Assembly: GCF_027172205.1 (NCBI RefSeq)
Contig: NC_070603.1
Span: forward strand, 7,552,501 to 7,616,500
DNA: 64,000 bases
Direction: 5' to 3'
Source of the DNA: Podarcis raffonei
Lineage: Eukaryota > Chordata > Lepidosauria > Squamata > Lacertidae
Positions 45,986 to 57,140 of this stretch are shown here, in pieces. Positions within the stretch are counted from its first letter, which is position 1; each line of letters opens with the position of its first letter. The translations under genes were made by a program, and so were the position numbers. The notes beneath the pieces were generated by a model. The model saw only the letters and a list, made by a program, of their open reading frames with translations. It had not been told where the DNA came from and made no database searches.

Positions 45986-46138
45986 GTGGCAGTCTTATGA
46001 AACAGAAAGTGCCCACAGCTTTACATCTAATGTCAAAAGACATTCTGAAGGCACCTTTACCAGTGATTTTACTCAATATTTGGACAAAATGAAGGCCAAG
46101 GATTTTGTACACTGGCTCATCAATGCCAAACAGTACAG
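45986..46138 (+). CDS. GCGL: Glucagon-like peptide GCGL, hormone exon
   Basis: Acceptor ggatacag and donor gtatgt bound 153 bases. After a short propeptide ([16 protein letters not shown]) the dibasic site K51-R52 releases a hormone starting H53 with [18 protein letters not shown] and continuing [12 protein letters not shown] to K82. H1, G4, T5, F6, T7, S8, D9 and the F22-W25-L26 face are glucagon-superfamily hallmarks. Glu at position 3 (glucagon has Gln) and the [17 protein letters not shown] order match the GCGL/GCRP peptide of chicken and other non-mammals as I recall it, rather than glucagon, GLP-1, GIP or exendin. By family knowledge it acts on GCGLR (GCRPR), a class B receptor. Both flanking introns are phase 2. 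Confidence 0.92.
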
Positions 46139-46411
46139 GTATGTGGTAGCCTGCAAATCAGTTTTCCAATCAGATTAAAGGCAACAGGGCCAGCAGAAAG
46201 ACAAAGAAGAATCAAAACCAAGGTGATTCCTGCATAACTATAAAAATACTTTCTTATGCAAGAGCAGGCAGACACAAGACGGTTCTTTGCTTTCTGCAGT
46301 AGATCAGCATAGGTTTCAGAGTCCCAGTTGTTTGACAACAGCAAAACAGTGATTATAGTTTATTGTTCAAAGGTTTTATTCTGCTCCACTATGTTTTGTG
46401 CTTTTATATTA

Positions 46412-47141
46412 CAGTGGTGCCTCGCAAGACAAAATTAATTCATTCTGCAAGTTTTTTCTTCTTGCGAGTTTTTCGTCTTGCAAAGCACGGTTTCCCATAG
46501 GAATGCATTGAAAATCAATCAATGCGTTCCTATGGAAACCGCCTTCAGACCAGGTCCGGGGACAGTCTGTCCCCCGACCTCTTCTGAAGGCTGGGGGGGG
46601 CAAGGACTTCTCCGCTGTCCCGGGGTGATCTGGAAATGCTGGCGGGCGGCAGCGAACGCTTCGCTGCCGCCCGCCAGCATTTTAAAAGCTCCCGGGACAG
46701 CGGAGACTTCTCCACTGTCCCGGGGCGATCTGAAAATGCTGGCTGGCGGCAGCGCAGCCTTCGCTGCCACCCGCCAGCATTTTCAGATTGCCCCGGGACA
46801 GCGGAGAAGTCTCCGCTGTCCGGGGGCTTTTAAAATGCTGGCGGGCGGCAGCGCAGCCTTCGCTGCCGCCCGCCAGCATTTTCAGATCGCCCCGGGACAG
46901 CGGAGAAGTCTCCGCTGTCCCGGGAAGGCAGGCGGGGGGAGCAAAGACTTTTGCCCCCCGCCGGCCTTCAGAAGAGGTCCAGGACCTCTTCTGAAGGCCG
47001 GCGGAGATTTCCCTATGGGCTTTCTTCTTGCGAAGCAAGTCCATAGGGAAATTCGTTTTGCGAAGCACCTCCAAAACGGAAAACTCTTTCGTCTTGTGAG
47101 TTTTTCGTTTTGCGAGGCGTTCGTCTTGCGAGGCACCACTG
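46412..47141. mobile_element. Large Tigger-like MITE with GC-rich palindromic core (GCGL intron)
   Basis: Ends 'cagtggtgcctcgcaagaca' and 'gtcttgcgaggcaccactg' are inverted repeats flanked by TA (46410-46411 and 47142-47143). The interior 46600-46930 is a tandem array of about 110-base units, each itself a palindrome ('gcggcagcgcagccttcgct' / 'gctgccgcccgccagcattt', 'gacagcggagaagtctccgc'). The long open frames here come from this array and are not genes. Confidence 0.85.
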
Positions 47142-47582
47142 TATGCCCTGCTTTGGGATTAGAGAGTAGTGAAAAGTAGGTAGGAAATGTTTTAATAACT
47201 TTTAAATAAAGAAAAAAGAAAACACAACTTATAATTGAATAAGCAAAAGCTTGCAATCATGATTAGAAGTAAAGTTGATTTTTCAACCTCAGTATGGTAA
47301 CACTCCAGAATCAAATAAATGAGGGCACTCTTAATCCTAAACCCATTTATTTAACCCTACTCTTCATTGTTTGGGCCTCAATTTAGCAAAATTGAATTAA
47401 ATAATCTACTGGTTGAAATGTAAAAGGTTCATTTGTTGTTGATATTATGGTTATTAATATCATCATCAATACTACTACAGCTTGATTGATAATTATTCCC
47501 AATACAGGAACAATCAGCAATGGGGTTATTTATCTAGCTGGTCTCATTACGGTAAAATAGCTGCAGGAAAGTCAGGCTTTAG

Positions 47583-47700
47583 ATCAGTGGTAGGGAACTT
47601 TTGTTGCTGGACTACAACTCCCACCATCCCATGCTTGCTGGGACTGTTGGGAGTTGTAGTTCAGCAACATCTGGCTGGTCAAAGGTTATTTCCACCTACT
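47583..47700. repeat. Hairpin MITE (GCGL intron)
   Basis: 'gttgctggactacaactccc' faces 'gggagttgtagttcagcaac'. Confidence 0.75.
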
Positions 47701-47751
47701 TTTAGATGTTTGGTGATTTGGGATTGGTTTGGCTCTGTTAGGCTCCAATCC

Positions 47752-47905
47752 TATGCAACAGGGGTGGAGAACACACAGTCCTTCAGATGTTATAGGATTT
47801 CAACTCCACGCTGATAGTACCAGCCAGTATGGCCAATGGTCAAGGATTATGGGAGTTGTAGTCCAGTTACATCTGGAGGGCCAAAGTTTCCCCGTGTCTT
47901 ACCTA
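47752..47905. repeat. Decayed hairpin MITE (GCGL intron)
   Basis: 'caacaggggtggagaacaca' and 'tatgggagttgtagtccagt' to 'ggagggccaaagtttccccg', the same family. Confidence 0.6.
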
Positions 47906-47993
47906 TTGAATTCAGAGTTCTTTCTAAGTAGTTATGCACAGGATTACACTGTTACTGTTGTTTTCATAACTGTTGCCTTATTCCTATTCACAG

Positions 47994-48047
47994 CTATAAA
48001 AAGAGGTTCATCAAGGAAAGTTACCCACCTGGCTTTCTCTCATTCAG
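47994..48047 (+). CDS. GCGL: Glucagon-like peptide GCGL, C-terminal exon
   Basis: Acceptor ttcctattcacag and donor gtaagt flank 54 bases in the right phase. The split codon gives S85, then Y86-K87-K88-R89, a strong prohormone cut site. So the mature peptide would be 34 residues (H53 to Y86), finishing AKQYSY, with no glycine before the cut and hence no amidation. A 14-residue tail FIKESYPPGFLSFR follows. If the donor is not used, the frame stops at once (TAA at 48049), ending the protein at R103. Confidence 0.7.
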
Positions 48048-48236
48048 GTAAGTCTTACTGCATTTGAAAAGAGAACTGTTTCCGTATGACTCACAACCTC
48101 AAGACAGATAAGCTTCAAGAGAAGGAGAAACCAGTGCCATGCACTAGAAGTGGTCACATTTGACTGATTCAAATCCTTGTGTAATAGTAAATACTTCCCT
48201 GTCTGCATGTCTGGAAAAATCAGACACTATGAAATA

Positions 48237-48473
48237 CAGCCGTACCTTGGTTGACGAACGCCTTAGCAGTCAAACGTTTTGGGTCCCAAAAGGCACCAAC
48301 CCACAAGTGAGTGTTCCGGTTTGCAAACGTTCTTTTGGAAGCTGAATGTCCGGCAGGGCTTCCACAGCTTCCGATTGGCTGCAGGAAACTTCTGCAGCCT
48401 ACTGGAAGCCTCACCTTGGAAGTCGAACGAACTACCGGAATGGATTCCATTCAGCTTCCAAGGTACGACTCTA
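48237..48473. mobile_element. Tigger-like MITE (cagtcgtaccttggttgtcg type)
   Basis: 'cagccgtaccttggttgacg' and 'cttccaaggtacgactcta' are inverted ends after a TA. A better copy is at 62398-62648. Confidence 0.75.
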
Positions 48474-48805
48474 CAAGTGATTTTACCAGTCACACAGATG
48501 CCACTTCAAACACAGTAAGCCCACAACTCACACACATTTAATTCGTGCACATTCAGCTTTACATGCATGGCAAAAAAATTAAAAGGGAGCATGGTTCCAG
48601 GAAAAATGACAGTCCCACCCACCCTTGAACCCGGTGTGTTTTGGCTTTAGACGTGATCCCCAGAACATAACCCCTGTTTAAGTTGCAGTCTTACTGTATT
48701 GGATTGTATGAGTTCATTAAATAATCTTAGGACAGTCACTGTCTTTCCACCCAACCTACCTCATAGGGCTGTTCTTACTTGAGCTTCTTACAGAAAATAG
48801 GAAAT

Positions 48806-49214
48806 AGTGTATTTTTCGCTCTATAAGACGCACCAGACCATAAGACGCACCTAGTTTTTGGAAGAGGAAAACAAGAAAAAAAAAATTCTGAATCCCAGAA
48901 GCCAGGACAGCCAGCGGGGTTGCAGTGCAGTGATCCTGCTGACTGTCCTGGCTTATGGGATAGCCGCGTGCAGCTTTTCCCGGGCAGGGGGGGCCTTCAT
49001 CACCCTGCCTAGGAGAGGCTGCACATGGCTAAGGCTTCCCCAAGAGCCGCGCTCCCTTTAAAAGCCCCAAAGAGCCGCACACATGCTCCATGTGGCTCTT
49101 TAAAGGGAGTGCTGAGCAGAGCCTCCCACCTGCATTCGCTCCATAAGACACACACACATTTCCCCTTATTTTTTAGGAGTGGAAAAGTGCATCTTATAGA
49201 GTGAAAAATACGGT
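48806..49214. mobile_element. Inverted-repeat MITE (taccgtatttttcgctctat type)
   Basis: Ends 'gtgtatttttcgctctataa' and 'cttatagagtgaaaaatacg'. Interior carries 'acgcacctagtttttggaag', shared with the copy at 27295. Confidence 0.85.
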
Positions 49215-49835
49215 AGTTCAAAACTATTTTTCTGAAAGCGGGAGGTGTGCAGCCCCCACCCATAATTGGCCCAGGCAGCTGCTAGGGCACCCCTAAATTC
49301 CTTCTGACCTGAACTCAGTTCATCTCCTTATTCCATGATCTATCACTTTTACAGATATGCATAAAAGGAAAACTCAAAATACAAGAATCCCAAGTTCCCC
49401 TGCTTTGATGTCCAGCTTCAGCCGACACTGGAGTCTTTTGCTCGACATGGTCTTACCATCATTCTTTAACTCTTCATTGTTTCCAAGTTGGTGAGCTACA
49501 GGCACTTATGAAACTTGCTGCTAAATATGTCTGCACTAATTGATGTCACATTAAAAGTGGTTTCCTCCGGCCTCTTTCTTTTGATTTCCCCTGTGTTCCT
49601 TGGAGGTGTTTGATGTTAAAGGCGGGATTTATGGGTCAAAGCACACCAATGTAAAGGTTCTGTTTTTAATAAGATGTAGATTCTAAACAGTCTGGCCTCT
49701 AATAGTTCCGACAGTCTACAACTCCAGGTTAAAGGAATGCAGCAGCAGCATAATTGCTGATGAAAGATTTAAATGATTGGTAGCTACTCATCGCCTAGGA
49801 CACCCAAGCCATGGTCCATCAAAATGGGAAGCTGT
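49215..49835. other. Unassigned DNA
   Basis: No gene or clear repeat is seen. Confidence 0.4.
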
Positions 49836-49840
49836 GCAGG

Positions 49841-50447
49841 TGTGCTGGTCCCGGAAGGTTACCGTGTGGCGTGGTCCGAGTCCAGTCCGAGGTCGAGGGT
49901 GTGGTATGGGGCTGTCCGTCAAGGCTGAAGCGGGGTCCAAGGCAAGGAGTCGGGTGAGGTCAGGAACTCTGGCAGAAGAGCAGGGCAGGGTGCCAGCAGG
50001 AACAGGTTACCAGCAATGTTGCTTCCACAACCTGGGACTGGGCTGGCTGGCTTTTATCTCCTCTGAGGCATAGGGCAGCCCTGGTCCATAGGTGACTCGC
50101 CTCTCCTGGCCTGGAGGCAAGCACTCCTCCTGCGAGAACTTAGTTCCCTCCGCCTCTCTGCCCTGAGCCTCTGTAGCTCAGGAGAGGCTGGAGGGTTACC
50201 GGACCCAGAGGCAACCTCACCTTCCCCTGACGGGGCTGAGAGTGGAGCACCTGCAGGCAATGGGTCCTCAATCACCTCCAGAGCCAGAGCAGATTCAGCT
50301 GGTGCCTGCACCTGAGGATCCAGCTCAGGTGAGGGCCCTTCAGGTTCAAGCCCCAGCCCCGGCTCAGCCGGTCCTGGAGGCGGGGACTCCTGTGCAGGCT
50401 GGGATTCCTCAGGTTCAGCCTCTGAATCTGATTCCCAGGCCATCACA
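49841..50447 (-). mobile_element. Solo LTR, copy B, fossil
   Basis: A 607-base reverse copy of the LTR at 40569, flanked by the exact 5-bp repeat gcagg (49836-49840 and 50448-50452). On + it begins tgtgctggtcccgg and ends ggccatcaca. Different flanks and target duplications show that A and B were separate insertions. Confidence 0.85.
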
Positions 50448-50452
50448 GCAGG

Positions 50453-50972
50453 CACAGAACCTCAGCTCTGTTTCCCTATTGCATGTTGATAGCAGCATCT
50501 GGGCTTGAGGAGGCATGTGGACCTCACCTGTCCTGAGACTAATCCAGCTGAGGAATCACACACCTCCTTCCAGATCCAACCAGCCCCACCTGGCCAGTTA
50601 GTGAGCTGGGCTGTGTGCCCTTGCCTGTCTCAGCTTCCTAGAGTGTTCCTCCCATTCCTCCCTATGCCTTGGAGCCTGCTGTGTTTGTGGAGATGGGGAC
50701 ACCTCCAGCTCTGGTACTGGGTCCCGCTTCTCTGGTGCCTGTGCACTGATCCCCTTGCCATCCTCTGACATCCTGTGAGTACTTTCTATGCCCCCAACCT
50801 CTTCCTCCTCCATTCGCAGCTTGTTCTAATGTGTACCAGTGGAGATGGCAGTACTGAATCGGTAGCTCGTGTCCTTCTGGCTTGCACTCTTTATAAAGAT
50901 TTGAAGAGTGAGGTTATCACCCCTCCATTCCAGGTCGCCCAACCATTGTTACAGTGTCCTTTCTCTTGGCAG
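50453..50972. other. Unassigned DNA, possibly retroelement-derived
   Basis: On - an acidic/proline-rich frame (about 50813-50598) resembles nothing specific. No exon is supported. Confidence 0.3.
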
Positions 50973-50984
50973 ATCAAGATGAGC
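50973..50984 (+). CDS. GCGL: Possible last coding exon of GCGL
   Basis: A good acceptor (tttctcttggcag) is followed by bases that complete R103 and add S-R and a TGA at 50980-50982 region. An AATAAA word stands at 51154-51159. The link is only by phase and splice-site quality, and the AATAAA may belong to a LINE tail. Confidence 0.3.
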
Positions 50985-51039
50985 AAGTGAAAGCAAAGGT
51001 TGCAAGGTTTTTAGTCGGGGCAATTAGAATAAGCTCCAT

Positions 51040-51176
51040 TATTTGACTATTGATCCAAACCCCCAAAATGTATTTTATATAATTGACTTTTTACCTTTAA
51101 CCTCTGTATACCACATTTTGTTTGTTTTATTGCTATGGCTGGTGGCTGATGCAAATAAAGGTTCATTCGTTCATGT
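51040..51176 (+). mobile_element. CR1/L2-clade LINE 3' tail
   Basis: 'gctggtggctgatgcaaata' then 'aaggttcattcgttcat' resembles the L2-type 3' end (...aataaacttcattcattcat). Confidence 0.5.
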
Positions 51177-51688
51177 GTACCAGTTGTTGCTACACCCAGC
51201 AGCAGGATTCGTTTCCTCCTCCGCATTGTCCTGCCAGCTCATGAAATGAATTCCCATATTGTCCCCATCTTCCTCCCTGCTGAATTGTACAAGGGATAAC
51301 ATTGAGATAAGGGAGGTGGGAACCAGCAGGCTGTGATTGCCACACTTGGAGTGGCTGTAGATAAGACAGCAGGGAAGTGGGGGGTGGCAGAGAGCAGACT
51401 GCGCTTTGTGGGGCACAGCCCCACTCACCTATGCAGACTATCTTCCAATGTTGCATGCTTCTTCGTGTATAAAGGCTTCTCCAGGCGACATAAGGCCTCT
51501 TTCTTGTGCTGGGTTTCCACCCTGGGACATTTGAAAGAATATCAGAGACAAGAGTGCCTTCCAGCATATGCAGAATGCATATATCTCACCAATGAGCAAC
51601 CACAGAAGGTAAGGGCTTTCACATCTGAGGGATTGAATCAAGGGTACAGCTGACTCCAGAACTCTCTTAGCTATAAGCTATGCACACT

Positions 51689-52210
51689 TACTGTATTTTT
51701 TGCTCTATAAGATGCACCCGACCATAAGATGCACCTAGCCTCTTTGCTCAGGAGGCTTTGCAGGGCTATCCCTGAAGCCAGGACAGCAAGCAGGATCGGT
51801 GCGCACTGATCTCGCTTGCTCTCCTGGCTTCAGCAAAACCAAGCCTCCTGGCTTTCCCCCGACCTCCAGCAAGAGCCATGTGCTCTTTAAAGGGAGCGCG
51901 GCTCTTGGGGGCTTTTCTGGGAGGTGGGGGAAGGGACAGAGCCACACGCTCTGTCCCTTCCCCCACCTCCCACAAAAGCCAGAGATAGCTGTGCGAAGCC
52001 TCCGCAGGGCAGCGGGATGAAGGCTCCCCTGCGGAGGCTTCGCACAGCAAAGCTAGAACAGCTAGAGGGAGTGCTGTGCAGCGCTCCCTCTTGCTGTTCT
52101 GGCTTCTGGGATAGCCCATGAAGCCTGCATTCGCTCCATAAGACGCACACACATTCCCCCTTACTTTTTAGGAGGGGGAAAGTGTGTCTTAAAGAGTGAA
52201 AAATACGGTG
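51689..52210. mobile_element. Inverted-repeat MITE (taccgtatttttcgctctat type)
   Basis: Ends 'actgtattttttgctctata' and 'gtcttaaagagtgaaaaata' + 'cggt'. Its interior is a GC-rich imperfect palindrome ('agcctccgcagggcagcggg' / 'cccctgcggaggcttcgcac'). Confidence 0.8.
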
Positions 52211-52214
52211 CATT

Positions 52215-53189
52215 GAAATACATGGGACTTGCTTCCAAGCAATGTGACATTGGACTGGGCAGACATTTTGTACTGCAGCTCCTATCAGTCCCAGCTAGCA
52301 TGACCACACTGTGTTATGGTCCAAAACATCTGGAATGTATCGAGTCAGGGACGGCTGCTGTGGATTATACATTCATACGAAGCCTGGTACACATCTACTT
52401 CGTTTGCGAAGTTCAATGGAAGTTGGTCTTGAGCTGCAGTGGGCGTCCCCATATATTTTTAAACGAGCAGTGCTTCCTTTCAGCATTGAGGTGCTCAGGA
52501 GTTTCATAAGGGGGGAGGGGATAGCTACTCAGGCTCAGAGCGTACCAAAAGGAAAAGAGAGGGAAACAGTTGCAAGGAGCAAATTCAGCCAGAAGCAAAG
52601 AGGGATGCTGACAAAAATAGGTGAAGACAGCCCAGCCTGGCCTCTAGCATCTGCTTATTATCTATGTCTCAAGATGTTTCCTGTTTCACACAGAATCTGG
52701 CCTCTGGTAGTTCTTGTGATATGCTTACTGCACTCCCAACTAAATTTGAAAGGATTGTGATGACATCACTCCTGGCAAAGTTCTCGATTTCCTGTTAAGA
52801 CATCTTTGCTACGAATCCTATTGCATCACTTTTCTCAATATTCATATGGGATACATAATGCAACATTGCATCTTTCGGCTTTGCATTAATTAACCTGGAA
52901 GAGGCTTCCACAACTGGTGGCTCACTAAGTGACAACCCACCTGTCATGCGCAGTGGCCTGCTGGGGTTCAATAAACTCCCTGTTTTTACTGGTGGCCTGA
53001 GACTGCACAAACAGGAAGGGATGGGTGCATCTAGCAGGGTGCCACACGTGGCTGCTGGGAATACATCTGGCTTGGTAGGTCACAAGTTGCACAGGCATGA
53101 TCTGAAAGTCCTCCTGCTCAGGGACCAGGGAACTGTAAATTCTGTAAATACTTCCCTTTGTGATGTGATGGAGTAAGTGTGAAAGACTA
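52215..53189. other. Unassigned intergenic DNA
   Basis: No gene is supported; frames at 52213-52760 overlap and show no family signature. Confidence 0.4.
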
Positions 53190-53191
53190 TA

Positions 53192-53414
53192 CAGTGGTAC
53201 CTCGGGTTACAGACGCTGTCTTCAGACTCCGCTAACCCAGAAATATTACCTCAGGTTAAGAACTTTGCTTCAAGATGAGAGCAGAAATCATGCAGTGGCG
53301 GCGTGGCATCAGCAGGAGGCCTCATTAGCTAAAGTGGTGCTTCAGGTTAAGAACAGTTTCAGGTTAAGAACGGACCTCCAGAACGAATTAAGTTCTTAAC
53401 CTGAGGTACCACTG
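53192..53414 (+). mobile_element. Tigger-like MITE, + copy of an inverted pair
   Basis: 'cagtggtacctcgggttaca' to 'ttaacctgaggtaccactg', flanked by TA on both sides (53190-53191, 53415-53416). Same family as 15192. Confidence 0.9.
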
Positions 53415-53481
53415 TATTTGATTGACAGGGGCATGCCTGGATCTCAGGTTCTACCAGAGACCACACCTTTTCAGTGAAAGC

Positions 53482-53664
53482 ACCACTTTAGCTAATGGGG
53501 TCTCCTGCTGCCGCCGCGCCGCTGGAGCACAATTTCTGTTCTCATCCTGAAGCAAAAGTTTTTAACCCAAGGTACTATTTCTGGGTTAGCGGAGTCTGTA
53601 ACCTGAAGCGTCTGTAACCTGAAGCATATGTAACCCAAAGCGTATGTAACCCGAGGTACCACTG
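53482..53664 (-). mobile_element. Tigger-like MITE, - copy of an inverted pair
   Basis: Reverse, truncated copy: 'agcaccactttagctaatgg' to 'gtatgtaacccgaggtacca' + 'ctg', followed by TA. Only 67 bases separate it from the + copy. Confidence 0.85.
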
Positions 53665-53669
53665 TATCT

Positions 53670-54045
53670 ATGATGTCTTGATGATGCATCCTGAGGTGTA
53701 TTATGGGAAACTTTAAAATACTGAAATACTTCATTAAAATAAAGACATTGAGGATATACTGTGTGTTAATATACCCGTTTCCAGATAGTGTTTTGAAAAG
53801 GCCTTTAAAAATCCAACATCCTTTTCCAACAGAAACCATTGCCTTCTGAAAATACACTGTAGAGAGAATGCTTAGACAAATAAGGGCAGCTTTTATTTTA
53901 CATTTCTCCTTGTTATTTTGGGTGAATATGTAGATGACAGGCACAATCCTGATTGTCAGAATTTCATCATCAGTGACATTTTAGTCATAAACCGCAAGGC
54001 AGAAACCAATGCCTGTTACTATAGAACCAAACAAAAACTATACTA
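53670..54045. other. Unassigned DNA
   Basis: No gene or clear repeat is seen. Confidence 0.4.
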
Positions 54046-54048
54046 TAG

Positions 54049-54382
54049 TACCGTATATACTCGAGTATAAGCCGACCCGAATATAAGCCGAGGCACCTAA
54101 TTTTAGCACAAAAAACTGGGAAAACGTATTGACTCGAGTATAAGCCGGTTCACCACACCACAAACCTGGTGGTGGTGGCAGCGGCGGAGGAAGAACATTG
54201 GAGGAAGAAAGAGCTGCTTTTGGGCTGCTCGTTCTTCATCCACCGTCGCCGACGGTGGCAAAGGTGGAGGAAGAGGAAGAAGCAGCCCGAAAGGACCCTC
54301 ACTCAAGTATAAGCCGAGGGGGGCTTTTTCAGCATTTAAAAATGTGCTGAAAAAGTCGGCTTATACTTGAGTATATATGGTA
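54049..54382. mobile_element. Inverted-repeat MITE (ctcgagtataagccga type)
   Basis: 'taccgtatatactcgagtat' + 'aagccgac' faces 'gtcggcttatacttgagtat' + 'atatggta', about 28 bases of terminal inverted repeat. The core has GGA/GAA-rich imperfect palindromes. Confidence 0.85.
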
Positions 54383-54399
54383 AAGAATGATGATGATGA

Positions 54400-55075
54400 T
54401 TTATTTATTTATCTTCTGGCCATCTGACTGTACATGTCAATAATACTTGTTTCTTACGTGAATTTAGCAAAAACCCTTTTTGTCGTGCACAAAACAAGTA
54501 GCCAGAGTCAATCTTCCAATTTTCATATTTTATTTACAACATGGAGTGTTATTTTTGAAATTACATCTCTTACAACAAAATAAATTTTTTTTTTCTTTTA
54601 TTTCTAAAAAGAAAATAATCTCTCTATTTCTACATGTAGCGATTATAGGAGGAAGGAAATACGCTAGAAAAAATGTGCCAGCACCTTTTCTTTATTTGAT
54701 CCCCCTCCTTCTTCAGTAAGGATTATGAAGCACTTCATGTGGGTTGTGGTTTTCAAAGAAGACAGACCCTGCCTTAAGAACTTAACACAGATTCTGTTAT
54801 CTAAAGCCTTTCAGACAACAAGCTTGTTGGGAGATACTGTGGAACCTGGAGTCCAGCTTATATCCCACCCCGAAACATTTGTCATCTAATCCCTGTCAGC
54901 TATGAGCCATTTCTCTCTTCCCCATCAATACTGGGGATTGCTTGGGATAAAGGCATAGGTTGGCTCAACTGGTTTGTGGTTTCTCTTATGAAGGTGCTAG
55001 GAAGGAACAGCAGTGTGCTCAAAGATTCTTTCCTACCAAATAATCCTAGCCAGCTGACTATCCTCCACATCCACA
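54400..55075. other. Unassigned DNA
   Basis: No gene or clear repeat is seen. Confidence 0.4.
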
Positions 55076-55078
55076 CAC

Positions 55079-55128
<50 letters not shown>
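55079..55128 (+). repeat. (GAAA)n microsatellite
   Basis: Twelve or so gaaa units in an uninterrupted run. Confidence 0.95.
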
Positions 55129-55379
55129 CTCTGCACAACTGCCTCAGGTGGCAAAAGTTCATGTTCTAAGACTCATGTAAATCTTGACAAATTCCCCAAC
55201 CCTTGAGCTAGGAAGCTGTAGGAGAAGTTCAATGTAGCACTAAGCAGATAACTCCATCTACTTGCCCAATGGAACAACCAGCCTTGTCCTCCCCCATGAG
55301 CTGTTCTGGCAATTCTCTGAACCGCATTATCCTAGTAGAAGTCCTTGCATGGGCCTCCACTGGCAGGGCCACTTAACTG

Positions 55380-55472
55380 AATGGGTGGCATTCAAGAAAG
55401 TTTTACTCACCCATTGAAATTAATGGACTTACTAAAACTTTCATGAATTTCAGTGACTCTACTCTGAGTAAA
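55380..55472. repeat. Short self-complementary repeat
   Basis: 'cacccattgaaattaatgga' and 'gtgactctactctgagtaaa', same family as at 6533. Confidence 0.45.
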
Positions 55473-55474
55473 AT

Positions 55475-57125
55475 TTAGTTGCATACCACCCTATACATTT
55501 CAATTTTTGCAAGCAGAATCACCAGGCTACGCCCAGCCATGCTTCGTGTTTTTCTCCTTGCCTTCCTAAATTCCCATAGACAACCGCTCTTAGTTAAAAG
55601 TCTTCACTTCTTGGAGCTGGGACCTGCTTCAAGTCCAGGTCCCCCCCCCACACACACACACACTTTTCTTTAGTCCAGAATAACCCCAACCACTCTGAAC
55701 TATGGCTCCCGACAGCTCCACAGATCCATCATGCAGCAACACCTTTCTACATTAGACCAAATGAGATTGTTTCTGTCACTTTCTGCTTGGTGCCCATCCA
55801 GCACGCTATGATTTGGCCTACAAATAGTGTAGGGTTACCTAAAAGTTCGTGCTGCTTTCCTTTGTTTAGCCATAGATGCCCTTAGAGTCGAGAGAAGCTA
55901 CATATCTTGGCCTCCTATCAAGATTGCCAAGCAAATATTGCAGGACCCTTTTGCAGAGACAAGCAGGAGATGCTTAGGGTAGAATTGAAAGGAAAGCTGC
56001 TGATTATTCATGGCATGAAAATGCAAATTGTCACTTGGCATACAAGGAGAACCATGAATAGAATGAATGCAAATATTAACGCAGATACTCTGGTTTTTCT
56101 CGACTTAACTTTCATGGCAGGTCAAGTGGTGGAGATTTTGAAATTCAAGTCAGAAAGGAAATTCAAAACTGTGTTTCAATAAATTGGTGGTTGGTAGATA
56201 CAGCTCCATCCATTATTTGAGCTGCAATCCAGTTAAGTTCAAGCCGCTGACACCTATACCTTAATCATAACAATCATTGGGAGTTCCTCTGACTTCAATG
56301 AAATGGCCAAGCAAATGGGAATGCAACAGTGGCCCAAAACAATATTTCATCAGTGGCAAAGGAGAAACCTACACACTATTTTCTGCCTCTGCTTTACCCT
56401 GACCAGCTAAATCCCATCACACTTATGTTCCTAATTCACCAAACTCTGCCTTGGCTCAATCCCTTACCTGCCAGGTATCATCTCGCTACCACTTGCCTTA
56501 GCTTTACTCACTAATGCTACCTGGGCAGGGGACAGAATTTTTGAAATCCTAACTAGCAAATCCTAATGCTAAATGTTCTCACCAATGAAGTATCTTAAAA
56601 CAATCTCAAATTTGCGTCAGAAAAAAAAATCACCCCAAGGTTCAGAGTGACTTGCAAACGATTTGCATCCTGTCTCCCAAACCTGCCTCCAGGTTAGGAT
56701 TGGTAGGTTTATCCTGACCAATTCAGCATGCCCACTCCTGCAGGGCATTTAATGCTCTCTGTTCCAAGGACAACAGGTGTAACCAAACAGACCTCTTGCC
56801 CCCTTTTCCCCATGAAATATACGCCTCTATTCAAGTTGTATAATCTCATAAACCACTCTCAGCATAAGGAATTAAGCCGAGGTATGAAATGTGCGCCTTT
56901 GATCTCTGCCAGTCTTAAAGGCTGCTTACTTAAAGCATGGAATCCCTACAATTACAGCCACTATCAAAGGGCAATACCACCACTTTGACAACCCCTCCAC
57001 AGCTCCTTGTGTGCTTGTGAATGAGATGGCTTTGCTCACACCCTTGGAACACAAGACTGCAATGCAGAGCCAGATCAGCTGGCAAGGATGGCAGTCAATA
57101 GTGAGGAGTGGGATTTAAGTATGTA
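55475..57125. other. Unassigned intergenic DNA
   Basis: No gene is supported. A frame at 55907-56182 is open but has no splice context or family signature. Confidence 0.4.
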
Positions 57126-57140
57126 TGTAAGTGCTTGCTC

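Noticed and set aside
46478-47256. Long frames with repeated AAARQHFQIAPGQRRSL-type units
   Set aside because: They come from the palindromic array within the TA-flanked MITE; both strands and several frames are open.
50054-50455. A 133-residue open frame on - similar to the previous one
   Set aside because: Same reason: it is the second LTR copy.
51333-51653. 106-residue frame ending at a good donor (gtaagg at 51610)
   Set aside because: No family signature, no clear acceptor and no partner exon; kept only as a weak exon-like stretch.
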